Below are positions 23,454 through 30,658 of a stretch of DNA of 36,633 nucleotides, in pieces. The position numbers were made by a program, and so were the translations under genes. Source of the DNA: Acidobacteria bacterium 13_1_20CM_58_21 (GTDB lineage Bacteria > Acidobacteriota > Terriglobia > Acidiferrales > UBA7541); contig MNIJ01000207.1 of assembly GCA_001919715.1 (NCBI GenBank), forward strand, positions 1 to 36,633. Direction: 5' to 3'. Position 1 is the stretch's first letter. The number at the start of each line of letters is the position of its first letter. The notes below the pieces were generated by a model. The model did not search any database, was not told where the DNA came from, and saw only the letters and a program-made list of their open reading frames with translations.

Positions 23454-24308
23454 ATGCCAACGACGACAAGGTTTGATTTGGGCGGTGAAGGATTGCCGAG
23501 GATGAACTTGGGCGGCGCGGGGAAAAGAATATTGCAGCTAGCAATTCTGCTGGTGGCGATCATCTTGCTCATGGCCAGCACGACTTCGATTCCGACCGGA
23601 AATGTGGGCGTGTTGACGCTGTTCGGGCGGGTGACCGGTGAAACGCTGCCGGAGGGAATTCACCTGGTTAATCCGTTGAAGTCGGTGCAAAAACTCTCTA
23701 TTCAGACACAATCCGTCAAAGAGAGCGCCAACGTGCCTTCGAACGAAGGACTGATTCTGGCGCTAGACACGTCGCTACTGTTCCGGCTGGACAAGGACAA
23801 AGCAGCGTTCGTTTTCCAGACCGTGGGCGATAATTACGCGGAGAAAATCGTGGAGCCTACACTGCGGGCGGCGATACGCGCGTCGACTTCGGCGCATTCG
23901 GCGAATGCGTTATACACAAACGCGCGGGAGTTGGTGCAGCAACAGATTCAGGACGAACTGACAGCGCAACTCGCACCGCGGGGCGTGATCGTGGAGAACG
24001 TGCTGCTGCGCGATGTGCAATTGCCGGCCATGCTGAAAGGCTCGATCGAAGCGAAGCAGCAGGCGGAGCAGGACGCACTGCGGATGAGCTTCATCCTGCA
24101 GAAGGAAAAGCAGGAGGCCGAGCGCAAGCGCATCGAAGCGCAGGGCATTGCGGACTTTCAGAGAATCGTGGCGACGGGGATCAGCGCGCAGCTGCTCGAA
24201 TGGAAGGGCATCGAAGCCACCGAGAAGCTGGCGGCGAGCTCGAACGCCAAAGTGGTGATTATCGGGAATCCGAAGAACGGACTACCGCTGGTGCTGGAGC
24301 CGAAGTAG
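23454..24308 (+). CDS. SPFH/Band 7 (prohibitin/HflK-like) membrane protein
   Basis: This protein of about 284 residues has an N-terminal membrane helix (LQLAILLVAIILLMASTT) and an SPFH domain beginning GNVGVLTLFGRVTGETLPEG. It ends in a charged coiled coil (KQQAEQDALRMSFILQKEKQ and beyond), the layout of prohibitins and HflK/HflC. Family members assemble in large rings that organise membrane domains and modulate proteases such as FtsH; no protease gene is adjacent. The ATG at 23454 has GGAGGG four bases upstream, better than the 23424 start of the track. Confidence 0.85.
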   Translation: MPTTTRFDLGGEGLPRMNLGGAGKRILQLAILLVAIILLMASTTSIPTGNVGVLTLFGRVTGETLPEGIHLVNPLKSVQKLSIQTQSVKESANVPSNEGLILALDTSLLFRLDKDKAAFVFQTVGDNYAEKIVEPTLRAAIRASTSAHSANALYTNARELVQQQIQDELTAQLAPRGVIVENVLLRDVQLPAMLKGSIEAKQQAEQDALRMSFILQKEKQEAERKRIEAQGIADFQRIVATGISAQLLEWKGIEATEKLAASSNAKVVIIGNPKNGLPLVLEPK

Positions 24309-24310
24309 CC

Positions 24311-24333
24311 AGCAGTGATTTAGGACCACTGCT
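24311..24333. other. AGCAGTG/CACTGCT hairpin after the SPFH gene
   Basis: A perfect seven-base-pair inverted repeat with a nine-base loop begins three bases after the SPFH stop. No T-tract follows on either strand, so it is not a classical terminator. It could protect the 3' end. Confidence 0.35.
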
Positions 24334-24383
24334 AGAAGGGTCCGCTTTGCCGCACACCCAGGCAGGGCGGCTGGGCAAACCAG

Positions 24384-24425
24384 TACGAAGATTTTCGTTG
24401 ACAATACGAAAGTCTTCGTAATAGT
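24384..24425 (+). promoter_or_regulatory. blaI promoter overlapped by two tandem BlaI-type operators
   Basis: A -35 box TTGACA (24398-24403) and a -10 AATAGT (24420-24425), 16 bases apart, lie just upstream of blaI. The spacer is a perfect palindrome, TACGAA-AGTC-TTCGTA (24405-24420). A second copy, TACGAA-GATT-TTCGTT (24384-24399), overlaps the -35 box with one mismatch. The copies are 21 bp apart, two helical turns, so two repressor dimers could bind the same DNA face. Autorepression by the following BlaI-type protein is the natural inference. Confidence 0.75.
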
Positions 24426-24433
24426 CTCGGTCC

Positions 24434-24823
24434 ATGAACCAAGAACCTCTCCAAAAGCCCACGGCTTCCGAGCTTGAAATTCTTCGCGTCCTTTGGGCGC
24501 GCGGACCTTCCACGGTCCGCGAGGTGTACCAGGAGCTCCGGGAAAGGAAGTCACTTGGCTACACCACGGTTCTAAAGCTTTTGCAGATCATGACCGCCAA
24601 AGGTAGCGTGCGCAGAAACGAAGAGCAACGGGCCCACGTTTACCAAGCATGCCAGCCGGCGACGGAAACAAAGCGGCAACTCGCTAGGGACGTCCTGCAG
24701 CGGGTGTTCGAAGGGTCGGCGAGCGAATTGATGCTTCATGCGCTGGAAGGTCGGCGGACGTCCCAGAAAGAGCTGCATGAGCTGCGCCGTCTTCTGGACG
24801 AGTACGAGGGGAGAAGCCGATGA
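24434..24823 (+). CDS. blaI: BlaI/MecI/CopY-family transcriptional repressor
   Basis: This 129-residue protein has family length. A winged-helix N-terminal domain is visible (TASELEILRVLWARGPSTVR, then YTTVLKLLQIMTAKGSVRR), followed by a helical dimerisation domain ending in LHELRRLLDEYE. BlaI-type repressors are dimers cleaved when the partner M56 protease is activated; that cleavage site cannot be fixed by eye. The stop overlaps the start of the protease gene in ATGA, so the two are co-translated. Palindromic operators overlap its promoter. It starts nine bases after the -10 region, so the transcript may have a very short leader. Confidence 0.9.
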   Translation: MNQEPLQKPTASELEILRVLWARGPSTVREVYQELRERKSLGYTTVLKLLQIMTAKGSVRRNEEQRAHVYQACQPATETKRQLARDVLQRVFEGSASELMLHALEGRRTSQKELHELRRLLDEYEGRSR

Positions 24824-26637
24824 CCAACCTCCTGAATTGGATTTCGCCAGAGGTTCTGCGGACGCTCGGCTGGACATTGTTGCATTTCATCTGGCAGGGC
24901 GCGGGGCTGGCGGCTCTGTTTGCCGTGGCGACCGCGGTTTGCCGAAGCGCGCCGGCGCGTTACGCGCTGGCGGTGAGCGCGCTCGTTTTGATGATGGTCT
25001 CGCCGGTCATCACCTTCACGTGGTTGCGCGTGCAATCGAATCCGGACGTGCGGACTGGGGCGGGAGGAGCTTCGACGTGGGCGGGAACGTTCACCCGAAA
25101 CGCCATCGCCCTGTCAAGCTCCCTCGCCCCGGTTGCCGAATCTCGCGCCGTACAGCCGAGCGCCATGTTGTGGCTGGTGGAAGCGTGGTTTCTGGGCGTC
25201 CTTTTGCTGAGCCTGAGAACCGCGGGCGGATTGTTTGTGATCGAAAGGATGCGGCAGAAAGAGGTCAAACCGGTCGGACGAGAGCTGTACGAGAGATGTC
25301 TGGCGCTCGAACGAGCGATGGGCCTCGACCGTGTCATCCAGTATTGCGAGTGCCATGGGCTGGACGCTCCAGCGGTACTCGGATGGTTCCGTCCCGTCGT
25401 GCTGCTGCCGGTGAGGGCGCTGACCGGCTTGACCGAACAGCAAATCGAAGCGGTCATCGCGCATGAGCTGGCGCACATTCGCCGCCTCGATTGTTTCGTG
25501 AATCTTTTCCAGATGGCCGCAGAAACGCTGCTGTTCTACCACCCGGCGGTCTGGTGGGTGAGCCAGGGAATTCGCGCCGAGCGCGAGAACTGCTGCGACG
25601 ACGAGGCCATCTCCCTTTGCGGCGACGCCGTGAATTACGCGCGGGCACTCACGCTGATGGAAGAATGGCGGACGGCTCCTCGATTGATGATGGCCGCCAA
25701 TCGCGGCCCGCTTGCGCAACGCGTCTTGCGAGTGCTCGCATGGGATGGAGCTAGGGGCAGAACTCGCGTAGCGGGACTGGCGGCCGGTTTCGCCTGTCTC
25801 GTGGGAGCACTGCTGGCGGGTCACGCATTTCTGGGAGTCGCGCATGCTGCGCTGGGAGCCGGCGCATCTCCGAGACAGGAACAAGGAAGCGGCAGCGTGA
25901 TAGTTGTCAGGCCCGAACCTGCTGCGGCGAAGGAGCGCACCGCACAAGCGGCAAAATCCTCGGGGACGGCCACGGCGAAGACGTCGACGAACAAAAACAA
26001 AGATCAGCAGACGGCCAGCGACGACCTCAATAAGAAGCAGTCCTATCTGGACGCGATGGAGGCGGCGGGCTTCAAGAACCTGACCGTGGATGAATTGATG
26101 GCCATGAAGATTCAGGGTGTCACTCCGGAGTACGTGAGAGAAATTCATGAGCTGGGATTGCAACCTACTCCGGACGAACTCGTGGGCATGCGTGTGCAGG
26201 GCATCACCTCGGAATACGTTCGCGAGATGAGGGCCTTCGATTCCAACCTCAACATCGATGAACTGATCGGGATGAAAGTGCAGGGAGTTACGTCGGAATA
26301 TATCCGTGAATTCCACGACTTGGGATTGCAACCGAGCGCCGATGACCTCATAGGGTTGAAGGTCCAGGGTGTGACGCCGGGTTATGTAAAGGAGATGCGA
26401 GCCACGGGGCTTAAACCCAATACCGACGAGCTGATGGGGATGAAGGTGCAGGGAATCACGCCAGAGTACGTAAAGTCGATGCAAGCGGCGGGCTTCAGGG
26501 ACCTGCATTCGGACGAGCTGATCGGTGCGAAAGTACAAGGGATCACGCCGGAGTTCATCGAGAAGGCCCGCAAGCACGGGTTTCAGAATCTGACTCTGGA
26601 CAGGTTGATGGCGCTCAAGCACGCAGACATTTTGTGA
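24820..26637 (+). CDS. BlaR1-like M56 sensor protease with a repeat domain in place of the penicillin sensor
   Basis: The 605-residue protein has N-terminal membrane helices (about residues 15-40, 50-70, 117-140) and an M56 zinc-protease motif IAHELAHIRRLD (HELAH at 215-219) with the downstream ERENCCDDEA. A last helix lies at about 318-345, followed by a low-complexity linker rich in Lys, Thr and Ala. The C-terminal part (about 421-605), predicted extracytoplasmic, holds a 28-residue repeat, for example DELIGMKVQGVTSEYIREF, in about seven copies. The penicillin-binding domain of true BlaR1/MecR1 is absent, so the signal is not expected to be a beta-lactam. ATGA overlap with blaI supports a repressor-protease pair. 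Confidence 0.85.
   Translation: MTNLLNWISPEVLRTLGWTLLHFIWQGAGLAALFAVATAVCRSAPARYALAVSALVLMMVSPVITFTWLRVQSNPDVRTGAGGASTWAGTFTRNAIALSSSLAPVAESRAVQPSAMLWLVEAWFLGVLLLSLRTAGGLFVIERMRQKEVKPVGRELYERCLALERAMGLDRVIQYCECHGLDAPAVLGWFRPVVLLPVRALTGLTEQQIEAVIAHELAHIRRLDCFVNLFQMAAETLLFYHPAVWWVSQGIRAERENCCDDEAISLCGDAVNYARALTLMEEWRTAPRLMMAANRGPLAQRVLRVLAWDGARGRTRVAGLAAGFACLVGALLAGHAFLGVAHAALGAGASPRQEQGSGSVIVVRPEPAAAKERTAQAAKSSGTATAKTSTNKNKDQQTASDDLNKKQSYLDAMEAAGFKNLTVDELMAMKIQGVTPEYVREIHELGLQPTPDELVGMRVQGITSEYVREMRAFDSNLNIDELIGMKVQGVTSEYIREFHDLGLQPSADDLIGLKVQGVTPGYVKEMRATGLKPNTDELMGMKVQGITPEYVKSMQAAGFRDLHSDELIGAKVQGITPEFIEKARKHGFQNLTLDRLMALKHADIL
26080..26634 (+). repeat. 84-bp coding repeat array in the M56 protein
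   Basis: About six and a half in-frame copies of a 28-residue unit with consensus xxDELIGMKVQGVTPEYVREM(x)AAGL. The DNA copies have diverged, so the array is old or selected at protein level. Same repeat family as the array in the next gene, with Gln where that has His. Confidence 0.85.
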
Positions 26638-26671
26638 GTTTGGCGGGCATCGCAAAGAGGAGTGAGGTCCT

Positions 26672-27703
26672 ATGAATCTGCAACGAACCATCGGTCTTAT
26701 CCTGGTAATCGCTGGCGTTATCCTCGCTGTCGCCAAGGCTCTCGGCGGCGAGACAGAGAGCGGCGACTGGACTATCCGGCGCTCTGACACTCCGGGGAAG
26801 GTGGAGTTTTCTTTGATGGATTCCCGCGCCGGGCATCACTTTCACCACAGCTCAGACTGGCCGGCAAGCGATTTCTCGGGATTGGATTTTTCCAAATCCG
26901 GCCGACAAGAAGTTCATTTTACGATCGCGCGGGACGCAGGAAAATTCGAATGCGAGGGGTTTCTGCATGACGGCGAGGGCGCGGGGCTGTTTCATTTCCT
27001 AGCTGACCCGAAGTACCTGCCGGAGATGAAGTCGCTTGGTTTCGAACGGATTGACGAAGACAAACAATGGGCCATGGCCATCCACGATGTCAGTCTGAAA
27101 TTTGCCCGGGACGTCAAAGCCGAAAACCTGCAGGGGCTGGACACGGACAAGCTCATCGCTTTCAAGATTCATGGCGTGACCCCCGAGTTCATCGCCGGCA
27201 TTCGTGCAGCGGGTGTGAACGTTTCAGACAGCGACAAACTCATTGCCTTCCGCATTCATGGCGTGTCTCCGGAGTTCATTTCGGGGATTCGCTCGGCGGG
27301 GCTGAATGTCCTGGAGAGCGACAAACTCATTGCCTTCCGCATTCACGGCGTGACACCGGAAATGGTGCGCAGTCTCAAACAGGCGGGCTATCAGCCCGAC
27401 GCGGACAAGCTCATCGCCATGAGAATTCATGGGGCCACGCCGGAATGGGTGGAGCAATTGAAAAAGCAAGGCTACCAGCACTTGGACCTCGACAAGTTGA
27501 TTGCCTTCCGGGTTCATGGAGTGTCGCCAGATTTCATCGGCCAGCTTCAGAAGCTGGGATACTCTCATCCGGAGCCTGATCAACTGATCGCCATGCGCAT
27601 TCACGGAGTCACGCCCGATTTCATCACTGGCCTGCAATCGCGTGGAATGAAAAACTTAAGCGTCGATCAGCTCGTCAGCCTGCGAATTCATGGGATTGAT
27701 TAG
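26672..27703 (+). CDS. Exported repeat protein, partner of the M56/BlaI module
   Basis: This 343-residue protein has an N-terminal signal/anchor (MNLQRTIGLILVIAGVILAVA). A unique domain of about 120 residues follows, with a His-rich patch (AGHHFHHSS) and beta-rich segments, then (about residues 153-343) six full and one partial copies of a 29-residue repeat such as DKLIAFRIHGVSPEFISGIR. It starts 34 bases after the M56 gene, in the same orientation and with GAGGTCCT upstream. Sharing a repeat family with the sensor suggests the two extracytoplasmic arrays interact or sense the same ligand. No known enzyme motif is visible. Confidence 0.75.
   Translation: MNLQRTIGLILVIAGVILAVAKALGGETESGDWTIRRSDTPGKVEFSLMDSRAGHHFHHSSDWPASDFSGLDFSKSGRQEVHFTIARDAGKFECEGFLHDGEGAGLFHFLADPKYLPEMKSLGFERIDEDKQWAMAIHDVSLKFARDVKAENLQGLDTDKLIAFKIHGVTPEFIAGIRAAGVNVSDSDKLIAFRIHGVSPEFISGIRSAGLNVLESDKLIAFRIHGVTPEMVRSLKQAGYQPDADKLIAMRIHGATPEWVEQLKKQGYQHLDLDKLIAFRVHGVSPDFIGQLQKLGYSHPEPDQLIAMRIHGVTPDFITGLQSRGMKNLSVDQLVSLRIHGID
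27128..27700 (+). repeat. 87-bp coding repeat array in the exported repeat protein
   Basis: Seven in-frame units (last partial) of 29 residues with consensus DKLIAFRIHGVTPEFIxGLxxxGY. Some adjacent copies are nearly identical at DNA level, for example GACAAACTCATTGCCTTCCG occurring twice, which implies recent internal duplication. Confidence 0.85.
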
Positions 27704-27751
27704 CCGCATTTCTCACCACCAGCGGCCTAATCGAGTACTCGAGGGATGGAA

Positions 27752-28333
27752 CTACGGTTTCGGCGGGGTGCTCGTGGAACCGCTCTCGGTCGGCTGCAAT
27801 GCCGCCAGGCGGGTCTTCAAATGTTCGAGTTCCTCCTGCCTGTCGCTGACCTGCTGCTTTAGGGTCTCCACTTTCGCTTTGCCTGCCGTATCGTGGACGT
27901 AATCGGTATTCGAATAATACTTGTCCTGTTCCAGCGATTGTTCGCGCTGAAGTAGGTCGACATCGCCCTGGACTTGTTTTATCTGGGCTTTCAATTCGGT
28001 CACTTCCTTCGAATCTTTTTGATCCTTGGCGTCTGGTGCCGGAGAAGAGCTGGCGGTACTGGCCGTGGATGATGCCGGCTGGGCGGGCGCTCCGGACGCT
28101 GTGGCGGCCTCGGGCGGAGCCGGAGTAGCGGAATTCGACCGCGCCACCGGCTTCACATCGTCTTCGGTAATGACTTTCGCAGGTTTCGCCTGTGTTTTCT
28201 TCTGCTCGCGAGCGCGGCGGGCGACTTCGGCAACGGACGGAGCATCCTCGGATTGAGCAAAGGCAGCGGCGGGAAGCAGCGCTAGTGAGAGAACAACCGG
28301 CAGGCCAAGGCGCAAAGGGATACGGCGCAGCAT
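27752..28333 (-). CDS. Exported Ala/Pro-rich coiled-coil protein
   Basis: The chosen ATG at 28333 has AGGAG seven bases upstream and gives a clear signal peptide (MLRRIPLRLGLPVVLSLALLPAAAFAQ). A charged stretch (EVARRAREQKKTQAKPAKV), a long Ala/Ser/Pro linker (about residues 75-115) and a coiled coil (LKAQIKQVQGDVDLLQREQS to EELEHLKTRL) follow. No enzyme motif is present. Such proteins may be periplasmic structural or scaffold components. It is convergent with the repeat-protein gene; the 190 bases upstream contain no gene. Confidence 0.62.
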   Translation of the reverse strand: MLRRIPLRLGLPVVLSLALLPAAAFAQSEDAPSVAEVARRAREQKKTQAKPAKVITEDDVKPVARSNSATPAPPEAATASGAPAQPASSTASTASSSPAPDAKDQKDSKEVTELKAQIKQVQGDVDLLQREQSLEQDKYYSNTDYVHDTAGKAKVETLKQQVSDRQEELEHLKTRLAALQPTESGSTSTPPKP

Positions 28334-28559
28334 CGTGCTACTCCTGATGAATCTGAGCTGGGTCAAATCTCAAGATACGCCGGCAAGAGTGGAATGACAA
28401 TCCGAACTATCGAAGCGGTGCGAATGAGCCAACGGAGCCAGTTAAGTGCTTTGGAATCAGGGTATAGGGAATAAAGAGAGCGAGTTTGCTGGTTCCGCTG
28501 AAGGCAGGCGAAGGCCATTCGACGGATCGGCAGGCGGAGATGGGGAGAAAAAACGCTTT

Positions 28560-29552
28560 CTATTTCCGCGCTTTTAGGATCGTTTCCAGTACTTCGTATT
28601 GGTCGGTGGCAATGTAGTCTGCGCCGGCTTTGGCGGCTGCTTCCCAGCGCTTCTGAACCGCATCCTTCGAACCGAAGTTGTAGCTGCTGAACCAGCCGTT
28701 GCAACTGAGCTCCGCTTTTGTTGCCCCGTCCAGGGTGTAGAAACGAATCCACAAATAGTGAGCGTGGGCATAGCGAACCAGCTGGTTGAGACGCGCATCC
28801 TTTTCCGGAGTCCAATCGCCGGCGTTGGGCTGGCCGGCCGGCTCAACAACGCGCCAACTGTTGTTCCACCAGCGGTGATAGTTATCGGCGGGATTTGCCG
28901 CGAGCACTTGCGGCGGGGCGGAGGGATCGTTCGTGTTCGTGCGCACGGCTCCAAAGACCACCAAACGCGATCCCTCGGCAACTTGATCGTAGAAGACGGC
29001 CTTTTGGGCGTCCGACTCGCCGGTCAGGACCAGAATCGGACGGACATCCAGGGGTTCCATCCGCTCGATGGTATTGCTGCGGGAAGCGGTGGTGAGCCAG
29101 TCCTGGTATTCGAAGAGCAATTGCCAGATTGCTGCCAGATGTTCAGGTTCTTCGGATTTCAAATCCAGATTAAGAGTAATCAACGGCCAGTCTCCGCGGT
29201 TTCCGTCGCGAAGAGCGTTTTCGACGATGGGACGAACCCGCTCGAAGAAGTATTCGCGCATTTCGGGTTCGGCTCCCGTAGCCGGAGCCCCGTGACTCAA
29301 CAGCGACGCCATCTTGCCGGTGCGCGGATTCCTGGCCCACAGCAAGTCCTGCTCGATAGCAAGAGGAGTGCCCGCAGAAAGGGCGCGGTCGATGCGGTCG
29401 GACCACCATTCGAAGTACGGATAGCAGTTGTGCGCATCAAGAAGAACGCGAGTGCCCGGTCGGAGCGGGACAGGCGGGGATTTTGATGCCCTCGCAGTCC
29501 AGAGAAGAAATGGAATCAACAGAACAAGAATCAGCGGCGAGCGAGAACGCAT
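28560..29552 (-). CDS. Exported PLC-like phosphodiesterase-fold protein
   Basis: The start at 29552 (MRSRSPLILVLLIPFLLW) has AGGAG nine bases upstream and gives a signal peptide; the track start at 29960 merges it with an unrelated remnant. The mature part begins RVLLDAHNCYPYFEWWSDRI and LAIEQDLLW, resembling the PI-PLC/AIM6-like TIM-barrel fold, where a His and an Asp/Glu act in phosphodiester cleavage. WPLITLNLDLKSEE and the last segment ADYIATDQYEVLETIL fit a barrel. Classical PI-PLC catalytic histidines are not all evident, so the activity is uncertain. It stands alone. Confidence 0.6.
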   Translation of the reverse strand: MRSRSPLILVLLIPFLLWTARASKSPPVPLRPGTRVLLDAHNCYPYFEWWSDRIDRALSAGTPLAIEQDLLWARNPRTGKMASLLSHGAPATGAEPEMREYFFERVRPIVENALRDGNRGDWPLITLNLDLKSEEPEHLAAIWQLLFEYQDWLTTASRSNTIERMEPLDVRPILVLTGESDAQKAVFYDQVAEGSRLVVFGAVRTNTNDPSAPPQVLAANPADNYHRWWNNSWRVVEPAGQPNAGDWTPEKDARLNQLVRYAHAHYLWIRFYTLDGATKAELSCNGWFSSYNFGSKDAVQKRWEAAAKAGADYIATDQYEVLETILKARK

Positions 29553-29778
29553 CAAGAAGCTCCTAGCGCGAACAAGCGGCTCATGAAAAGCAGATGTAAA
29601 CAGAATTGGCGCGCCAAGCAAGAGGAATTCTCGCTGGAAGCCAACTTTGGTAGCACCAAGGGACCCGAGAACCGACCGGCGGGTCGGGAGAGCGAAAGCT
29701 GCCAGGAGAGAACTCGGAGAACTCGACCGAGTCCTCCGGGACGAAGACCGGTGAATTGTCCCGTGCTTTAGCGCCAGC

Positions 29779-29935
29779 TCAAAAGGCCAGGCGAAGCGCG
29801 AACTGCATGACGCGCGGGTCGCCAGCAAGGAGGTGACCTTGCCCGCCGAACTGCTGCCGAAATTGTTGTTGGGCTGGCCGAATTGCCCCGCATTGGTCAG
29901 ATTGAATGCCTCCGGAGCGGAATGGCATGCCAGGC
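29779..29935 (-). pseudogene. Remnant of a TonB-dependent (carboxypeptidase-regulatory-like) outer-membrane receptor C-terminus
   Basis: In three consecutive minus frames one reads MPFRS, EAFNLTNAGQFGQPNNNFGS followed by SAGKVTSLLA, and GDPRVMQFALRLAF before a stop. Together they form the last strands of an acidobacterial TonB-dependent receptor: the EAFNLTN motif and the C-terminal alternating residues ending in Phe are typical. Single-base shifts near 29822 and 29917 break it, and the rest of the receptor (several hundred residues) is missing. It is a leftover of a deletion. Confidence 0.68.
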
Positions 29936-30030
29936 GATTCACGGATGGGAAGTCGCCCATCAGGGCACCAAACTAGCGCCGAGGCTATTATACTGAACTG
30001 AGAGATAGGCATACCCCCGAGGCGCAAGAA

Positions 30031-30504
30031 TTGCTGAATTTTAGGATCAGCTTGCTGCTAGCTCTGGCAGCCAGCATGGGAGCGAGCAGAGTCGGCGGTC
30101 AGGTGCCGGCGCACGAAGCATCGACACTAGCGCCCGTCGTCGTCGCTCCTGCTGGCAGGCATCAGGAACAGCCGCCAGCGCACCACTTTTGGGACAAGAA
30201 GAACGATTGGTTGTTTGCAGGCGTCGGGGCGGCGCGCACGTTCGATTATTTTTCAACGTTGAACTTGAGGAGGCGCGGAGACCAGGAAATCCTGGTTACC
30301 AACGATGTGGTGGACAATCACGCAGCTTTTGCAGTGGTCGAGGCGGCGGGAACTGGTGTTTCGATTGGGGTGTCGTATTTATTCCATCGCTACGGCCATC
30401 ACAAACTGGAACGCTGGACCTCCGTCGTGCATTTCGGATTGGCGACAACGGGTGCCGTGCGCAACTACTGCCTGAAAACGACGCATCCAAAGACCACTCC
30501 TTAG
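30031..30504 (+). CDS. Small exported hypothetical protein
   Basis: This 157-residue protein starts at a TTG with GAGG upstream. A signal peptide (MLNFRISLLLALAASMGASR) is followed by a Pro/Ala linker, and then a segment with two weak hydrophobic stretches (DWLFAGVGAARTFDYFSTLN; AAFAVVEAAGTGVSIGVSYL) and His residues (FHRYGHHKLERW). It may be a periplasmic or membrane-associated protein. I do not recognise the family. Its neighbours give no functional hint. Confidence 0.55.
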   Translation: MLNFRISLLLALAASMGASRVGGQVPAHEASTLAPVVVAPAGRHQEQPPAHHFWDKKNDWLFAGVGAARTFDYFSTLNLRRRGDQEILVTNDVVDNHAAFAVVEAAGTGVSIGVSYLFHRYGHHKLERWTSVVHFGLATTGAVRNYCLKTTHPKTTP

Positions 30505-30658
30505 CCGTTGGCTGACCACCAGGCAGAAACGCTCCCTCTTTGCCACCGTCTAAGTCACTAGGATGAAAGCTTGCCGTTCGAATATTGGTGCGGCATACTC
30601 GCGGCCCTTGGTCGGAACCGCGCGGAAACTAGGGTGAGGAAAAAGGTGAGGTGCTGCT

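Noticed and set aside
25114-26790. 558-residue minus-strand ORF opposite the M56 and repeat genes
   Set aside because: It is a shadow frame of the coding repeats on the plus strand; the sequence is His/Arg-rich and without motifs.
27128-27700. CRISPR-like regular direct repeats of about 87 bp
   Set aside because: The repeats are in frame, lack unique spacers of constant type and encode a clear protein repeat.
29583-29771. Plus-strand ORF of 62 residues
   Set aside because: Low-complexity charged sequence, no ribosome binding site, no motif; lies in the spacer left by the receptor deletion.
29553-29960. 136-residue N-terminal extension of the PLC-like protein
   Set aside because: It contains the receptor remnant and spacer sequence. 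The signal peptide and ribosome binding site support the start at 29552.
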